Shown: piece by piece, positions 15,520 to 24,029 of the stretch
Numbering within the stretch: the first letter of the stretch is position 1
How the letters are laid out: every line of letters begins with the position of its first letter
Source of the DNA: Planctomycetaceae bacterium
GTDB lineage: Bacteria > Planctomycetota > Phycisphaerae > Sedimentisphaerales > Anaerohalosphaeraceae
Direction of reading: 5' to 3'
DNA: 54,749 nucleotides
Assembly (NCBI GenBank): GCA_021372945.1
Contig: JAJFTK010000045.1
Coordinates: forward strand, 1 to 54,749
Made by a program: the position numbers and the translations under genes
The notes under the pieces: generated by a model
Seen by the model: only the letters and a program-made list of their open reading frames with translations
Databases searched by the model: none
Told to the model about the DNA's origin: nothing

Positions 15520-16236
15520 CTAAGCCGCCGATTTGCGCGCGATGACATAAAGATTCGTTTGCATACAAAGCGGCAAACGCTCAAATGGGATCGCCTTGAC
15601 CAGCCGTCGCAGCCATTTCCATTTTGGCAGCTTGTTCAAAAAGAACGGGCTGACCGGATCCATCTTCAAGAAGCGAACCTGAAAACCGTGCCGCTCCAGC
15701 CTTTTTCTTAGCTGCCTGGCTGTGTGCAGGGACGGATGGTAGATCCGCCAATTCAAAGAACGGCTGCGCAGCGTTTCGAAGATCGCGTTGGAAATCTTAT
15801 TGGGCGTCTGGAACAGGTAATGTCCGTTCGCCTTGAGCACGCGGTACACTTCATCAAGATGCTGATCAACATGAAATAAATGTTCCAACACGTCAAAACT
15901 CAAAACACGGTCGAACTGACCATCCGCGTAATTGAGCTGCTCAGCCGATTCCACCGTCAGCGTAATTCCCGGGTATTTCTGTCTGCCGTATTCCACAGCC
16001 GTGGGAGCAATGTCGCTGCCGATGGCATTGCATCCCTTCTTTCTCAGCCAATCCACGACCGTGCCGATCCCGCAGCCTACCTCCAGGATTTCGTCGCCGC
16101 TCTTGAGCAGGCCGGTTTCTTCAAGAAAGCGCAAATTGACTTCCAGATTACCATGCTGCTCCTTGCCGCGGGTCAGCGCTGCTTTCCAGGAGTTGTCATC
16201 CTTGTCTTCCATTTCTTTTGGCTCACTTGGCCGCAT
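15520..16236 (-). CDS. SAM-dependent methyltransferase, class I
   Basis: 238 aa. ILEVGCGIGTVVDWL (about residues 50-64) is the SAM-binding motif I, GSDIAPTAVEYGRQKYP is motif II, and RVLSFDVLEHLFHVDQHLDEVYRVL the post-motif typical of Methyltransf_11/23 enzymes. The C-terminal third (YHPSLHTARQLRKRLERHGF) also fits sugar- or lipid-modifying members. The ATG at 16236 overlaps the asnB-like gene by 14 bp; an alternative ATG at 16212 lies just behind that gene's stop. It is the last gene of the minus-strand polysaccharide cluster, so a glycan substrate is likely (inference). Confidence 0.82.
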   Translation of the reverse strand: MRPSEPKEMEDKDDNSWKAALTRGKEQHGNLEVNLRFLEETGLLKSGDEILEVGCGIGTVVDWLRKKGCNAIGSDIAPTAVEYGRQKYPGITLTVESAEQLNYADGQFDRVLSFDVLEHLFHVDQHLDEVYRVLKANGHYLFQTPNKISNAIFETLRSRSLNWRIYHPSLHTARQLRKRLERHGFQVRFLKMDPVSPFFLNKLPKWKWLRRLVKAIPFERLPLCMQTNLYVIARKSAA

Positions 16237-18034
16237 GCAGCCAGTAGTTGAACACGAAGATCAGCCAGAGCTTGCGGGCGTGGTCGCTGCGTTTGTCAAT
16301 GTGCTCGGCCAGCAGCCGCGTCGCATAATCATAATTCACAAGTCCGTGGCCGTAATATTGCTTGTCCAGGATGAACTGCTTGAGCAGATCGGATTTTTTC
16401 AGCCACGCCGAAACCGGGACGGTGAAACCTCGCTTTTTGCGATGGACGATCTGGCGCGGCAGTAAGGGTTGGGCGATGTGCTTCAGCAGCCGCTTGGTCC
16501 GAAGGCATCGTATCTTATACTTGTCCGGCAGCGACAGCACCAGCGGCACCAGCCGATAATCCAGAAACGGCGTCCGCACCTCCAGCGAGTGCATCATCGA
16601 CGCCAGGTCCGCCTTTTTGAGGATATCCTCCGGCAGGTACCGCCGGAAGTCACTAAGCTGCATGCCAGTCAGATCGGTTCCTCTTACATCGCCCATAAAC
16701 GCTTCGGCCCTGATGAACGCATCGGCCAGCAGCGCGCATCGCGCAGGATCCGTGAACGTTGCCATCCAATCCAAATGCCGCCATGCGGGCTCACTGCGAA
16801 AGTCATCCGCGAATTTTTGCACCTTGAACGTAAGACTCACTTTCTTCTCCGAAGGCGGCAGCAATCGTACCAGGGGCCGCGCTGCCCGCACCAGTCCTGC
16901 CGGCATAAACGGCGCCAGCTTGTCGGCCAGGTAAGAATCATACCCGGCGAACACCTCATCGCCGGCATCGCCGGAAAGGCAAACCGTCACATGCCGCCGC
17001 GTCATCTGCGACAGCAGGGCGGTCGGCAATATCGAGGCGTCCCCCAGCGGCTCATCCATCGCGCCGATGACCCGCTCGATCAGCCCTTCATCGATGCTCA
17101 GGTACTCCACATGATGCTTTGTGCCGATGTGCTGGGCGACTTTTGTTGAAAACGGCACCTCGTCGTACGATTCATCCTCAAAGCCGATGGAAAATGTTTG
17201 AAAGTCCTGCCGCTGCCGCGCGATGATCGCGCTGATCAGCGACGAATCCACGCCGCCGGATAGAAAGCTGCCCACCGGCACGTCGGCGATCAATCGCTTT
17301 GTCACCGCATCGACGATCAGGCCCTCGACCTCGTTCAGTCGCTGATCAAGGCTTCGCTCTCCTTGCTGCCCCACCTGCTCGGGCAGATCGTAATAAACAC
17401 TGTTGCGCAACTGTTTTGTCTCAAGGTCAAAAAACAGGTTCTCGGCCGGCCGCAGCTTAAAACAGTTCTCGTAGATGGTCATCTGGCCGCCGATGTATTT
17501 CTGGTAAAAGAAATAATTCACGGCGGCGCCATTGACTTGCAGGTTCCCAACGATCGGCCGAATCGCCTTCAGTTCAGACGCGAAGACGAATTTTGCGCCG
17601 TCAAAATAATAGTACAGCGGCTTGACGCCAAAGCGGTCGCGCGAAAGAAACAGCGTTCGTTTGTGCGCATCATAGATGCAGAAGGCCCACATGCCGTTAA
17701 AGCGATTGACGCAATCCGCCCCCCAGCGGTGATACGCCAGCAGGAGGACCTCGGTATCCGTATCCGAATGGAATTGGTAACCCGCCGATTCCAGTTCGCG
17801 CCGCAGTTCCTGGAAGTTGTAGATCTCGCCGTTATGGACGATTTGCAGTCCTTCGAACGACATGGGCTGCCGGCCGCGCGGACTGACATCGATAATGGAC
17901 AGCCTGCGATGACCCAGCGAAACCCGCTCATCGCAAAAGATCCCCTCGTCGTCGGGACCGCGATGACGCAGCGTATCCGTCATCCTTTGGATCTGCTCTT
18001 TGCTGTTCCAGTTAAACCCGGCGATACCGCACAT
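16223..18034 (-). CDS. asnB: AsnB-type glutamine-hydrolysing amidotransferase
   Basis: 603 aa. N-terminal class II glutaminase starting MCGIAGF with nucleophile Cys2, RHRGPDDEG, and NGEIYNF; C-terminal synthetase domain with the PP-loop SGGVDSS (about residues 259-265). This is asparagine synthetase architecture. Location among glycosyltransferases and methyltransferases suggests a dedicated member that amidates a sugar or amino-sugar acid of an exopolysaccharide rather than free asparagine synthesis, as in many exosortase-type clusters (inference). A second copy is at 49804-51624. The ribosome site is weak (AAAGAGC). Confidence 0.9.
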   Translation of the reverse strand: MCGIAGFNWNSKEQIQRMTDTLRHRGPDDEGIFCDERVSLGHRRLSIIDVSPRGRQPMSFEGLQIVHNGEIYNFQELRRELESAGYQFHSDTDTEVLLLAYHRWGADCVNRFNGMWAFCIYDAHKRTLFLSRDRFGVKPLYYYFDGAKFVFASELKAIRPIVGNLQVNGAAVNYFFYQKYIGGQMTIYENCFKLRPAENLFFDLETKQLRNSVYYDLPEQVGQQGERSLDQRLNEVEGLIVDAVTKRLIADVPVGSFLSGGVDSSLISAIIARQRQDFQTFSIGFEDESYDEVPFSTKVAQHIGTKHHVEYLSIDEGLIERVIGAMDEPLGDASILPTALLSQMTRRHVTVCLSGDAGDEVFAGYDSYLADKLAPFMPAGLVRAARPLVRLLPPSEKKVSLTFKVQKFADDFRSEPAWRHLDWMATFTDPARCALLADAFIRAEAFMGDVRGTDLTGMQLSDFRRYLPEDILKKADLASMMHSLEVRTPFLDYRLVPLVLSLPDKYKIRCLRTKRLLKHIAQPLLPRQIVHRKKRGFTVPVSAWLKKSDLLKQFILDKQYYGHGLVNYDYATRLLAEHIDKRSDHARKLWLIFVFNYWLHAAK

Positions 18035-18091
18035 ACAAAAGCTGCTCTTTCATTCAGCCAAAATGCTTATACTCAGCGTATTCATTGTTCC

Positions 18092-18259
18092 CAAATCCGA
18101 AGCACTAAATCCTAAATCCGAAACAAATTCAAAATTTCAAATCCAAATGACCAAAACAGACAGTGGGTCAACGTGATCAACGAACGCATTTTGTTTTGAA
18201 CATTGTTTTTTTGGATCTTTGAGTATTGTTTAGAATTTAGATATTAGGATTTAGAATTT
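18092..18259. repeat. paired inverted 7-bp-period arrays without a gene between them
   Basis: Left arm 18092-18157 contains CTAAATC-CTAAATC-CGAAACA-AATTCAA-AATTTCA-AATCCAA; right arm 18193-18259 reads GAATTTA-GATATTA-GGATTTA-GAATTTG at its outer end. The arms are imperfect reverse complements (both inner ends are GTTTTG / CAAAAC-like) separated by a 35-bp spacer. Seven-nucleotide periodicity is kept while the unit drifts. The right arm runs into the end of the glycosyltransferase gene and provides its last codons and stop. It resembles the ends of the 31317-31748 cassette with the inner gene lost. Confidence 0.75.
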
Positions 18260-19376
18260 GCCTGTAATGTTCGATGTACTTGTCCGCCACAGCCGACCAT
18301 GAGAATGTTTCAGCGATCGCGCGGCTGGCTTTTGACAGAGTTTCGTATTTATCAGGGACGGCGGTAATGGACCGGATCGCCGCGACAAATCCGTACACGT
18401 GAGGATACGTGACAAGGATGCCGTTGTCGTTGATCAGTTCCTCGACGCCTTCGCACGCGGTTGAGATCACCGGCAGGCCCGACGCGATCGCCTCGAGCAT
18501 TGCGTTGCTCATGCCTTCGTGCTCGCTGGCCATCACGAAGATGTCATTGTCGCGATAGACCTCGGGCATCCGCTCGGGCTCAACGCGTCCCAAAAATGCG
18601 ATCCTGTCAGACAGGTTCATCTTGCGTGTTTTTTCTTGAAGTTGGGCCAGCAGATTGCCTTCGCCGGCGATCGTCAGGTGCACGTTCAATCCCCTTGCCG
18701 CAGCGGCATGCACCACGTCGATGAGCCAATCGGTCCGCTTTCGCGTAATCAGACGTCCGACGCTGAGCAGGCGGATTGGCCCGTCGGACCTTTTCTGCAA
18801 AGCCGGACGATAGATCGCGGTATCCACGCCGTTGGGAATGACATCGATGTCCAGTTCGGGCATAAAGTCCTTCGCCAGTTGCCGCAGCCCCCGGCTGTTA
18901 GCCACGATCGCAGACGCCCCCGCCCAGATCCGCCGAAACAGCCCGGCCAGCAGCTTATAATCGAGCCGAAGCCGCACATTAAAACCCGGCACATCGGAAC
19001 CCCGCAGCGATAGTATATACGGAAGGCGATCCCTCGTCCTGTAGCAAAGCCAGCCCGGCGGAAACGCGAAGAACGAATGCACCAAGTCATATTTCTCTCG
19101 GCTGATGAGCCGTTTGTAATAGCGGTTCGCCTTCCAGAGCCATTCGAGGATTTCGATCTTTGTCCAGTAGTGCAGGCTCTTCTTATGCAAACCAATTCGA
19201 TGAAGCCGGATGTTGTCGGCGAACTGCTCCAATGTGAAATCCGGCCGCGGCGCTGCGGTCAGGACATCGATCTGCAAATCGGGCCGTTTGGCATACTCGC
19301 CAAGCAGATTCAAGTGCGCCTGCCCGGCGCCGCCCCCGATCGGGGGGAACTCATAATTGAGCATCAGGATCTTCAT
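18237..19376 (-). CDS. GT4-family glycosyltransferase
   Basis: 379 aa, GT-B fold. N-terminal MKILMLNYEFPPIGGGAGQA is the acceptor-side Gly-rich loop of GT4 enzymes; VANSRGLRQLA and VIPNGVDTAIYRP follow at the domain junction; RLLSVGRLITRKRTDWLI opens the donor domain and EHEGMSNAMLEAIASGLPVI holds the E-x7-E nucleotide-sugar motif. A retaining transferase using a nucleotide sugar. Its first 4 bp overlap the GT-C gene end (ATGA). The last residues (ILNPNI) and stop are encoded by the right arm of the inverted array, so the original C-terminus may have been replaced. The sugar is unknown. Confidence 0.9.
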   Translation of the reverse strand: MKILMLNYEFPPIGGGAGQAHLNLLGEYAKRPDLQIDVLTAAPRPDFTLEQFADNIRLHRIGLHKKSLHYWTKIEILEWLWKANRYYKRLISREKYDLVHSFFAFPPGWLCYRTRDRLPYILSLRGSDVPGFNVRLRLDYKLLAGLFRRIWAGASAIVANSRGLRQLAKDFMPELDIDVIPNGVDTAIYRPALQKRSDGPIRLLSVGRLITRKRTDWLIDVVHAAAARGLNVHLTIAGEGNLLAQLQEKTRKMNLSDRIAFLGRVEPERMPEVYRDNDIFVMASEHEGMSNAMLEAIASGLPVISTACEGVEELINDNGILVTYPHVYGFVAAIRSITAVPDKYETLSKASRAIAETFSWSAVADKYIEHYRQILNPNI

Positions 19377-21538
19377 GGATTATTCTTTACGCGCTCAAAC
19401 ACGATGGGCGAATACGGGCCTGCGCCAAATTGGCGGACGAAGCGGTAGTGGTTCATCACGTATTGCCTGAACGGCTCCATGGCATCATAACGCTGGGCCT
19501 CATCGGCCGCATAGCGCTGCGACAGGAACTGTTTCCAGGCTCTATCGTAAGCCGCCACCTCAGCGGGATTGGCAGGATTGAGCGGTCGTGATTGCGGATT
19601 GCCGAACATCCTCTCCGGCACCATCGGCCACAGTTCCAGCGGCGGCCGGTTGAATGGAAAATGCAATTTGCGGGTGTCCACGATAAACTTCGGCGGCCGT
19701 TTCTCAAATCCCTCGACCAACTGCCGGGCCTCTTTCCCCAAATCCTGCGGCGGCGTAAAATGCATGTTTGCTTCGAACGCCTGGGGCACCGGCGCCATCC
19801 GCTGAGCCTCCACATAGATCCCCGGCATCCATCCCCACACGTAGATCGTATCCTGCGGCGTGGTGCTTGCGTTGATGTACTTGCCTGCCTCCTGCCAGGG
19901 ATATGCCTGATCGGCCTTCACTCGTGTTAGCGCATCGGCAAAGCCCCGGCTCCGATGGCCGTCACGTTTGACATAGTCCAGCTTTGGCCCGACGTCCGGG
20001 CTGTACCGCTGCCCGATAAAGATCGGCACCGCCAGGCTCGCCAGCACGATCGCGACGACCGCTCCGGCGATGCCCCACGGGATCTTGAACGCAGCGGCCG
20101 TCAGATTCTGCTGCCATTTCCAAACCGCGTACGACGCCAGCACCGCCCCCGAACCGCACAGCGGCAGGTAATACTGCTCGTACGAGTGCGGGCTGATCCA
20201 CACGAACGCCATATCGAGACACCACCACGCCGCCATCATCCACACCGCGCGGTCGTAGAAATGCGAGGGCTGTTTTCTGAAGATGTTCCTTACGCACACG
20301 ACCGCCGCCGTCACAATCGATACGACCGCCATCAAGATCGGAACGGATAAGGCTTTGTAATACCGCCCGATCTTTTGCGCCAACTCCGAAACCTTGATCA
20401 ACTGCCAACTGTATTCGACATAGCCGCCCTTGAGCCCTGCCGCCGCCAGGAGCTTTTGGAGCTGCATCTGCGTGATAATGTAAATCTTTAAAAAGAACGC
20501 AACGAACGGAATGCTCTTGAGATACGCAATCACATCGGTACCTGCGCCAACGGTAGGATACCTGTGAGCTTGACGATTGGCCGCCGCGACCAACAGGATG
20601 CTGATAACAAGCATGATGATGATCGCTGCCGCGCCCCACCTGTACAGCCGGGGGGTCACGTTGTGCAGATGCTGCCAAAGCCGTATTCTGCGGGCAAACG
20701 CGACGACGTAATAGGCTGCCGCGAAAAGCAGCAGCACAATTAATGCGGTTTCAATCGCAAGCACCGGCAGGGTACGCAGAAAAGTCGCGAGCGTATGCTG
20801 CCAGATATACAGCGACGCCGGCACCAAGAGCCCTGCCGCCGCCGCGGCCAGAAAGATCACCAGGTCAAGCCACAGCTTCTTCCAGTCCTTACGCAAAATA
20901 CCGCTGACCAGGATATAGCCGCCCAGCGCGATGAGGATCGACAAGCCCGTCGGCTTGAAATAAAACGGCTGGATCGCGAAAAATCCGCATGCCGCCAGCC
21001 GCCAGCGCCTGCCTCCGGATTCATACCACAGAAAGCAGCACGCCGCCGCGATCATGAGCGCGATCATGTACTGCTCTTTGACGTTGCCGCCCTTGGCGAT
21101 CAGCGGCGCGGACAAATAGATGCATGCCATGATGGTGCTGACCGCCGCGGCGACCGCGCCAAAGAGCCGGTACAGTGTGAAAAACAGAAACGCCAGCGCT
21201 GCCGCCTGCATCACCATCTGCACGACCTTGGGCCCGACGTCGTTAAACCCGAACAGCTTGACCCCGATGATGTTGACGATCAGCGTTCCGGGAGACGCGG
21301 AAGCGACCTCATCGACGCCCAGGCGCGCGCCCTGCAGCAGGTGCTTGGCCGAATAAACGTAGGCACCGCTGTCGAACGGGTCCGGCGACTTTACCTCGAT
21401 ATAGCGCCCCAGCGCAAACGGGATGCCGCCAAATACCAGCGTCACCGCCAGGGTGATCAATAGCTTTCCGCGGCCGCCAAAAAGCGGTGGGCTTTTTCCG
21501 GCAGGCGTTGTTTTTTTCAATGGTCTCGTGCGGCTCAT
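19373..21538 (-). CDS. Multi-spanning GT-C-type glycosyltransferase-like membrane protein
   Basis: 721 aa with about eleven hydrophobic segments. After a cytoplasmic basic start, the first outer loop KSPDPFDSGAYVYSAKHLLQGARLG carries the Asp residues expected of the GT39/ArnT-like (PMT) group, followed by VGPKVVQMVMQAA. SYEQYYLPL near residue 470 resembles the conserved C-side motif of Dpm-dependent mannosyltransferases. It would move a polyprenyl-linked sugar to an acceptor at the periplasmic face. The neighbouring dolichyl-phosphate-sugar synthase-like GT2, which ends at the base next to this start, could provide the donor. A large soluble C-terminal domain (about 530-721) is unassigned. 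Confidence 0.8.
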   Translation of the reverse strand: MSRTRPLKKTTPAGKSPPLFGGRGKLLITLAVTLVFGGIPFALGRYIEVKSPDPFDSGAYVYSAKHLLQGARLGVDEVASASPGTLIVNIIGVKLFGFNDVGPKVVQMVMQAAALAFLFFTLYRLFGAVAAAVSTIMACIYLSAPLIAKGGNVKEQYMIALMIAAACCFLWYESGGRRWRLAACGFFAIQPFYFKPTGLSILIALGGYILVSGILRKDWKKLWLDLVIFLAAAAAGLLVPASLYIWQHTLATFLRTLPVLAIETALIVLLLFAAAYYVVAFARRIRLWQHLHNVTPRLYRWGAAAIIIMLVISILLVAAANRQAHRYPTVGAGTDVIAYLKSIPFVAFFLKIYIITQMQLQKLLAAAGLKGGYVEYSWQLIKVSELAQKIGRYYKALSVPILMAVVSIVTAAVVCVRNIFRKQPSHFYDRAVWMMAAWWCLDMAFVWISPHSYEQYYLPLCGSGAVLASYAVWKWQQNLTAAAFKIPWGIAGAVVAIVLASLAVPIFIGQRYSPDVGPKLDYVKRDGHRSRGFADALTRVKADQAYPWQEAGKYINASTTPQDTIYVWGWMPGIYVEAQRMAPVPQAFEANMHFTPPQDLGKEARQLVEGFEKRPPKFIVDTRKLHFPFNRPPLELWPMVPERMFGNPQSRPLNPANPAEVAAYDRAWKQFLSQRYAADEAQRYDAMEPFRQYVMNHYRFVRQFGAGPYSPIVFERVKNNP

Positions 21539-22522
21539 TTAACAGGCGGTTTCTGTTTTGACCGATTCCGGTTCCACGATCTTGTCGATCAAATAGATGG
21601 GGCGGTCCTGCGACTCGTGATACGTGCGGACCATGATCTCGGCCAAGAGGCCCATCAGGACAAACTGTACCCCCGTCGTCATCAAGATCAGCGAGATGAT
21701 CAGCAATGGGTTGCGGTTCATCGAGAAATCCTGCAACAGCTTCATCAGGATCACTACCAGGCCCGAAATAAAGCTGCCGATAAAACAAAAGACCCCCAGC
21801 CCGCCGAAGACATAGATCGGCTTGGTCGAAAAGGACGCCAGGAACTTGATGGTGATCAGGTCCAGGATCACCTTGAACGTACGGCTGAGCCCATATTTCG
21901 TTCGTCCGGTCGTGCGCGGCCGGTGATTGACCACCATCTCCGACACTTTTTCGCCGCCCCAGCGCGCCAGCGCCGGGATGAACCGGTGCATCTCCCCGTA
22001 CAGCCGGATCGCCTTGAGCGACTCAGCTCGGTACGCCTTGATCGTGCAGCCGTAATCGTGCAGCCGCACCCCGGTAATCTTGCCGATCAGCCAATTGGCC
22101 ATTTTCGATGGAAACGTTCGCGTGAACGAGTTATCCTTGCGGTCCTTGCGCCACCCGCTGACGATATCCACCCCTTCGTCCTTTAACTTCTTCACCAGTT
22201 TCAAAATGTCCGCCGGGTCATTTTGCCCATCGGCGTCCAAGGGGACCACGATCTTGCCCCGCGCATAGCGAAATCCCGCGCTCAACGCCGCCGTCTGTCC
22301 GAAATTCCGCCGGAATTGAATCAGCCGAACATTCCGGGCGTTTTTTTGTATATTAGTGAGAATTGTCCGGCTGCTATCGGTGCTTCCATCATCTATATAG
22401 GTGATCTCATATTGGGTGTTCGCCAGGCATTGGACGATTTCGCCGTGCAGTCGCTCAAGACTGCCTTCTTCGTTAAACACGGGTATCACTATTGATAATT
22501 CGGGTTCGATGTTTTCGTTCAT
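21539..22522 (-). CDS. GT2 polyprenyl-phosphate glycosyltransferase (DPM1/ArnC-like)
   Basis: 327 aa from ATG 22522, which has GGAG at 7 nt; the upstream GTG at 22543 is not needed. LSIVIPVFNEEGSLERL, ITYIDDGSTDSS, FRRNFGQTAALSAGFRYARG and VPLDADGQNDPADI are the GT2 donor-binding and DxD motifs; two C-terminal membrane helices (about 225-250 and 262-290) fit the DPM1/GtrB/ArnC group. It would charge polyprenyl phosphate with a sugar at the cytoplasmic face. First gene of the minus-strand polysaccharide operon, directly abutting the GT-C gene. Confidence 0.92.
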   Translation of the reverse strand: MNENIEPELSIVIPVFNEEGSLERLHGEIVQCLANTQYEITYIDDGSTDSSRTILTNIQKNARNVRLIQFRRNFGQTAALSAGFRYARGKIVVPLDADGQNDPADILKLVKKLKDEGVDIVSGWRKDRKDNSFTRTFPSKMANWLIGKITGVRLHDYGCTIKAYRAESLKAIRLYGEMHRFIPALARWGGEKVSEMVVNHRPRTTGRTKYGLSRTFKVILDLITIKFLASFSTKPIYVFGGLGVFCFIGSFISGLVVILMKLLQDFSMNRNPLLIISLILMTTGVQFVLMGLLAEIMVRTYHESQDRPIYLIDKIVEPESVKTETAC

Positions 22523-22707
22523 AAATGGCTCCGATATAAGCACCTGCAGAAAGTGCCACCAAATTCTACAGACTCCGGCGGATTCTGTAAAGAGTTATCA
22601 GCAATGGGTCGAAAAAGACCCTTGTCAATCAGAACGTTTTTGATAAGCTGAGTCATTATCGTCGTATTCGAATAGGAACAATTCTATAAAATTTTCGAGG
22701 ATTTGAG

Positions 22708-23829
22708 ATGAAGATGGACAAATACTCAAAAGGATTGATCGCAGCAATATTCGGAGTTATTTTAATCACAGGTTGTAACCAGCCAGCCCAAAAGGAACCT
22801 GCCGCGCAGGCACAGCCGCCCGCCGTGCAGCCCGCCCAATCCGACGAATTGAAGCCTGCCCGGATCATCGAGATCTCGCCCGATGCGCCGCAGATCGTAA
22901 TGGAAAAGTCATCGGTTGATTTCGGCCGGGTAGGACCGGGCTCCGTTCACAAAGCCCTCTACGATTTCAAAAATACAGGCAAGCAAACGCTTGAGATTTC
23001 AAACATCCAAAGCACCTGCGGCTGCTCGCAGCCCACGCTGATCAAAGACGGCCAGCGATTCCCCGCGCCTCTGCAGCAACCCGTTGCCTTCGAGCAGGGG
23101 CAGGCGGGTCAGGTAGAGGTTACTTTCACTTCCCCCGCGGTCAAGGGCCCGGTCGTCAAGCATCTTTACGTGATCAGTAATGACCCCCTCAACCCGCGTC
23201 TGGAGTTCGAGATCAAGGCCGATGTGACCGTTTTGGTGGAGGTTTCGCCGGAGGCCGCCGAGCTGCGTTTTGACCGCCCGAATGCCGGAATGCCCGAATT
23301 GACCGTCAAGAGCCTTGACGGCAAGGAATTGGCCATCAAATCAATCACAATACCCAATAACGTCATGAAAATCCCCTTTGACCCCCAGAAGAAGGCCACT
23401 TCTATCGTCCTCAAGCCTGAAGTGGATGTAAAGTTACTTGATACATACAGCACCGGTGCGATCCAGATTATCACAGATCACCCGCAATCCGGGACACTTC
23501 TTGTCCGCTATACCGCGCTGCCCTATGTCGAGGTAAACAGGCCCAGGATCATTCTGCAAAATGTTGAGCCCGGCGTTCCCGTCATGAAGGATGTCCTCAT
23601 ACGCAGCAATTATGACAAACCTCTCGAAATTGCCTCTGCGCAATCGAAAAGCGGTTATATGGAGATTGTGGACCAGCAAAAGCAGGACAATCATCTAAGT
23701 TTGATGATTAAAATAACCCCTCCCGCGCAGACCTCGTCAGCCCGCAGATACATCACTGACGAACTGACCATCAGTCTCAAGAGCGGCGAACAAGTCACGA
23801 TCCGCTGCAGCGGCTGGTTCAAGCTTTAA
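22708..23829 (+). CDS. DUF1573 lipoprotein
   Basis: 373 aa. GVILITGC is a lipobox; the mature N-terminus is a Gln/Ala/Pro-rich linker. Residues about 70-175 form a DUF1573 (ASPM-SPD-2-Hydin-like Ig) domain with the signature FKNTGKQTLEISNIQSTCGC and YVISNDPLNPRLEF. Two more Ig-like segments follow (about 180-270 and 275-370). The domain is common in Bacteroidetes and planctomycete exported proteins, with no known enzymatic role. A TATAAA box lies at 22685 and a weak GAGG ribosome site before ATG 22708. It precedes the gsp operon but is separated by a 200-bp structured gap. Confidence 0.82.
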   Translation: MKMDKYSKGLIAAIFGVILITGCNQPAQKEPAAQAQPPAVQPAQSDELKPARIIEISPDAPQIVMEKSSVDFGRVGPGSVHKALYDFKNTGKQTLEISNIQSTCGCSQPTLIKDGQRFPAPLQQPVAFEQGQAGQVEVTFTSPAVKGPVVKHLYVISNDPLNPRLEFEIKADVTVLVEVSPEAAELRFDRPNAGMPELTVKSLDGKELAIKSITIPNNVMKIPFDPQKKATSIVLKPEVDVKLLDTYSTGAIQIITDHPQSGTLLVRYTALPYVEVNRPRIILQNVEPGVPVMKDVLIRSNYDKPLEIASAQSKSGYMEIVDQQKQDNHLSLMIKITPPAQTSSARRYITDELTISLKSGEQVTIRCSGWFKL

Positions 23830-23862
23830 CATTCTTGGGCCACTGTACTTATTTTAACTTAA

Positions 23863-23948
23863 CTCAGGGAACTCCTGAGCCGTTAGAGTGTCTAAAGAGA
23901 CAGCATTGTACTGTCGAAACCCTAAGGACAAGGACCGATTGGCAGGGT
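23863..23948 (+). promoter_or_regulatory. candidate structured leader upstream of gspC
   Basis: Several perfect short stems follow one another: CTCAGG/CCTGAG (23863-23879), GACAG/CTGTC (23899-23915) and ACCCT/AGGGT (23919-23948). GGCG/CGCC pairs again at 23977-24000 just before the ribosome site GGGGGGTGT of gspC. The density of stems suggests a folded RNA leader, but I recognise no known riboswitch class. Confidence 0.3.
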
Positions 23949-24029
23949 GAATATCAGGACAAATACAAATGACAATGGCGGTTTGCATCCTAAAAACGCC
24001 GCCGAAATGCCTCTTGGGGGGTGTAAAGC

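Noticed and set aside
14391..15545. 384-codon plus-strand frame opposite the UPF0210 gene
   Set aside because: Arg/His-rich composition typical of antisense frames; the UPF0210 protein is complete on the minus strand.
23889..23953. Hammerhead-ribozyme-like core: CTAAAGA, stem GACAG/CTGTC, GAAA, stem ACCCT/AGGGT
   Set aside because: The essential G of CUGANGA is A, the base at the cleavage position is G (not allowed), and no stem I can be formed. Kept only as a structured-leader candidate.
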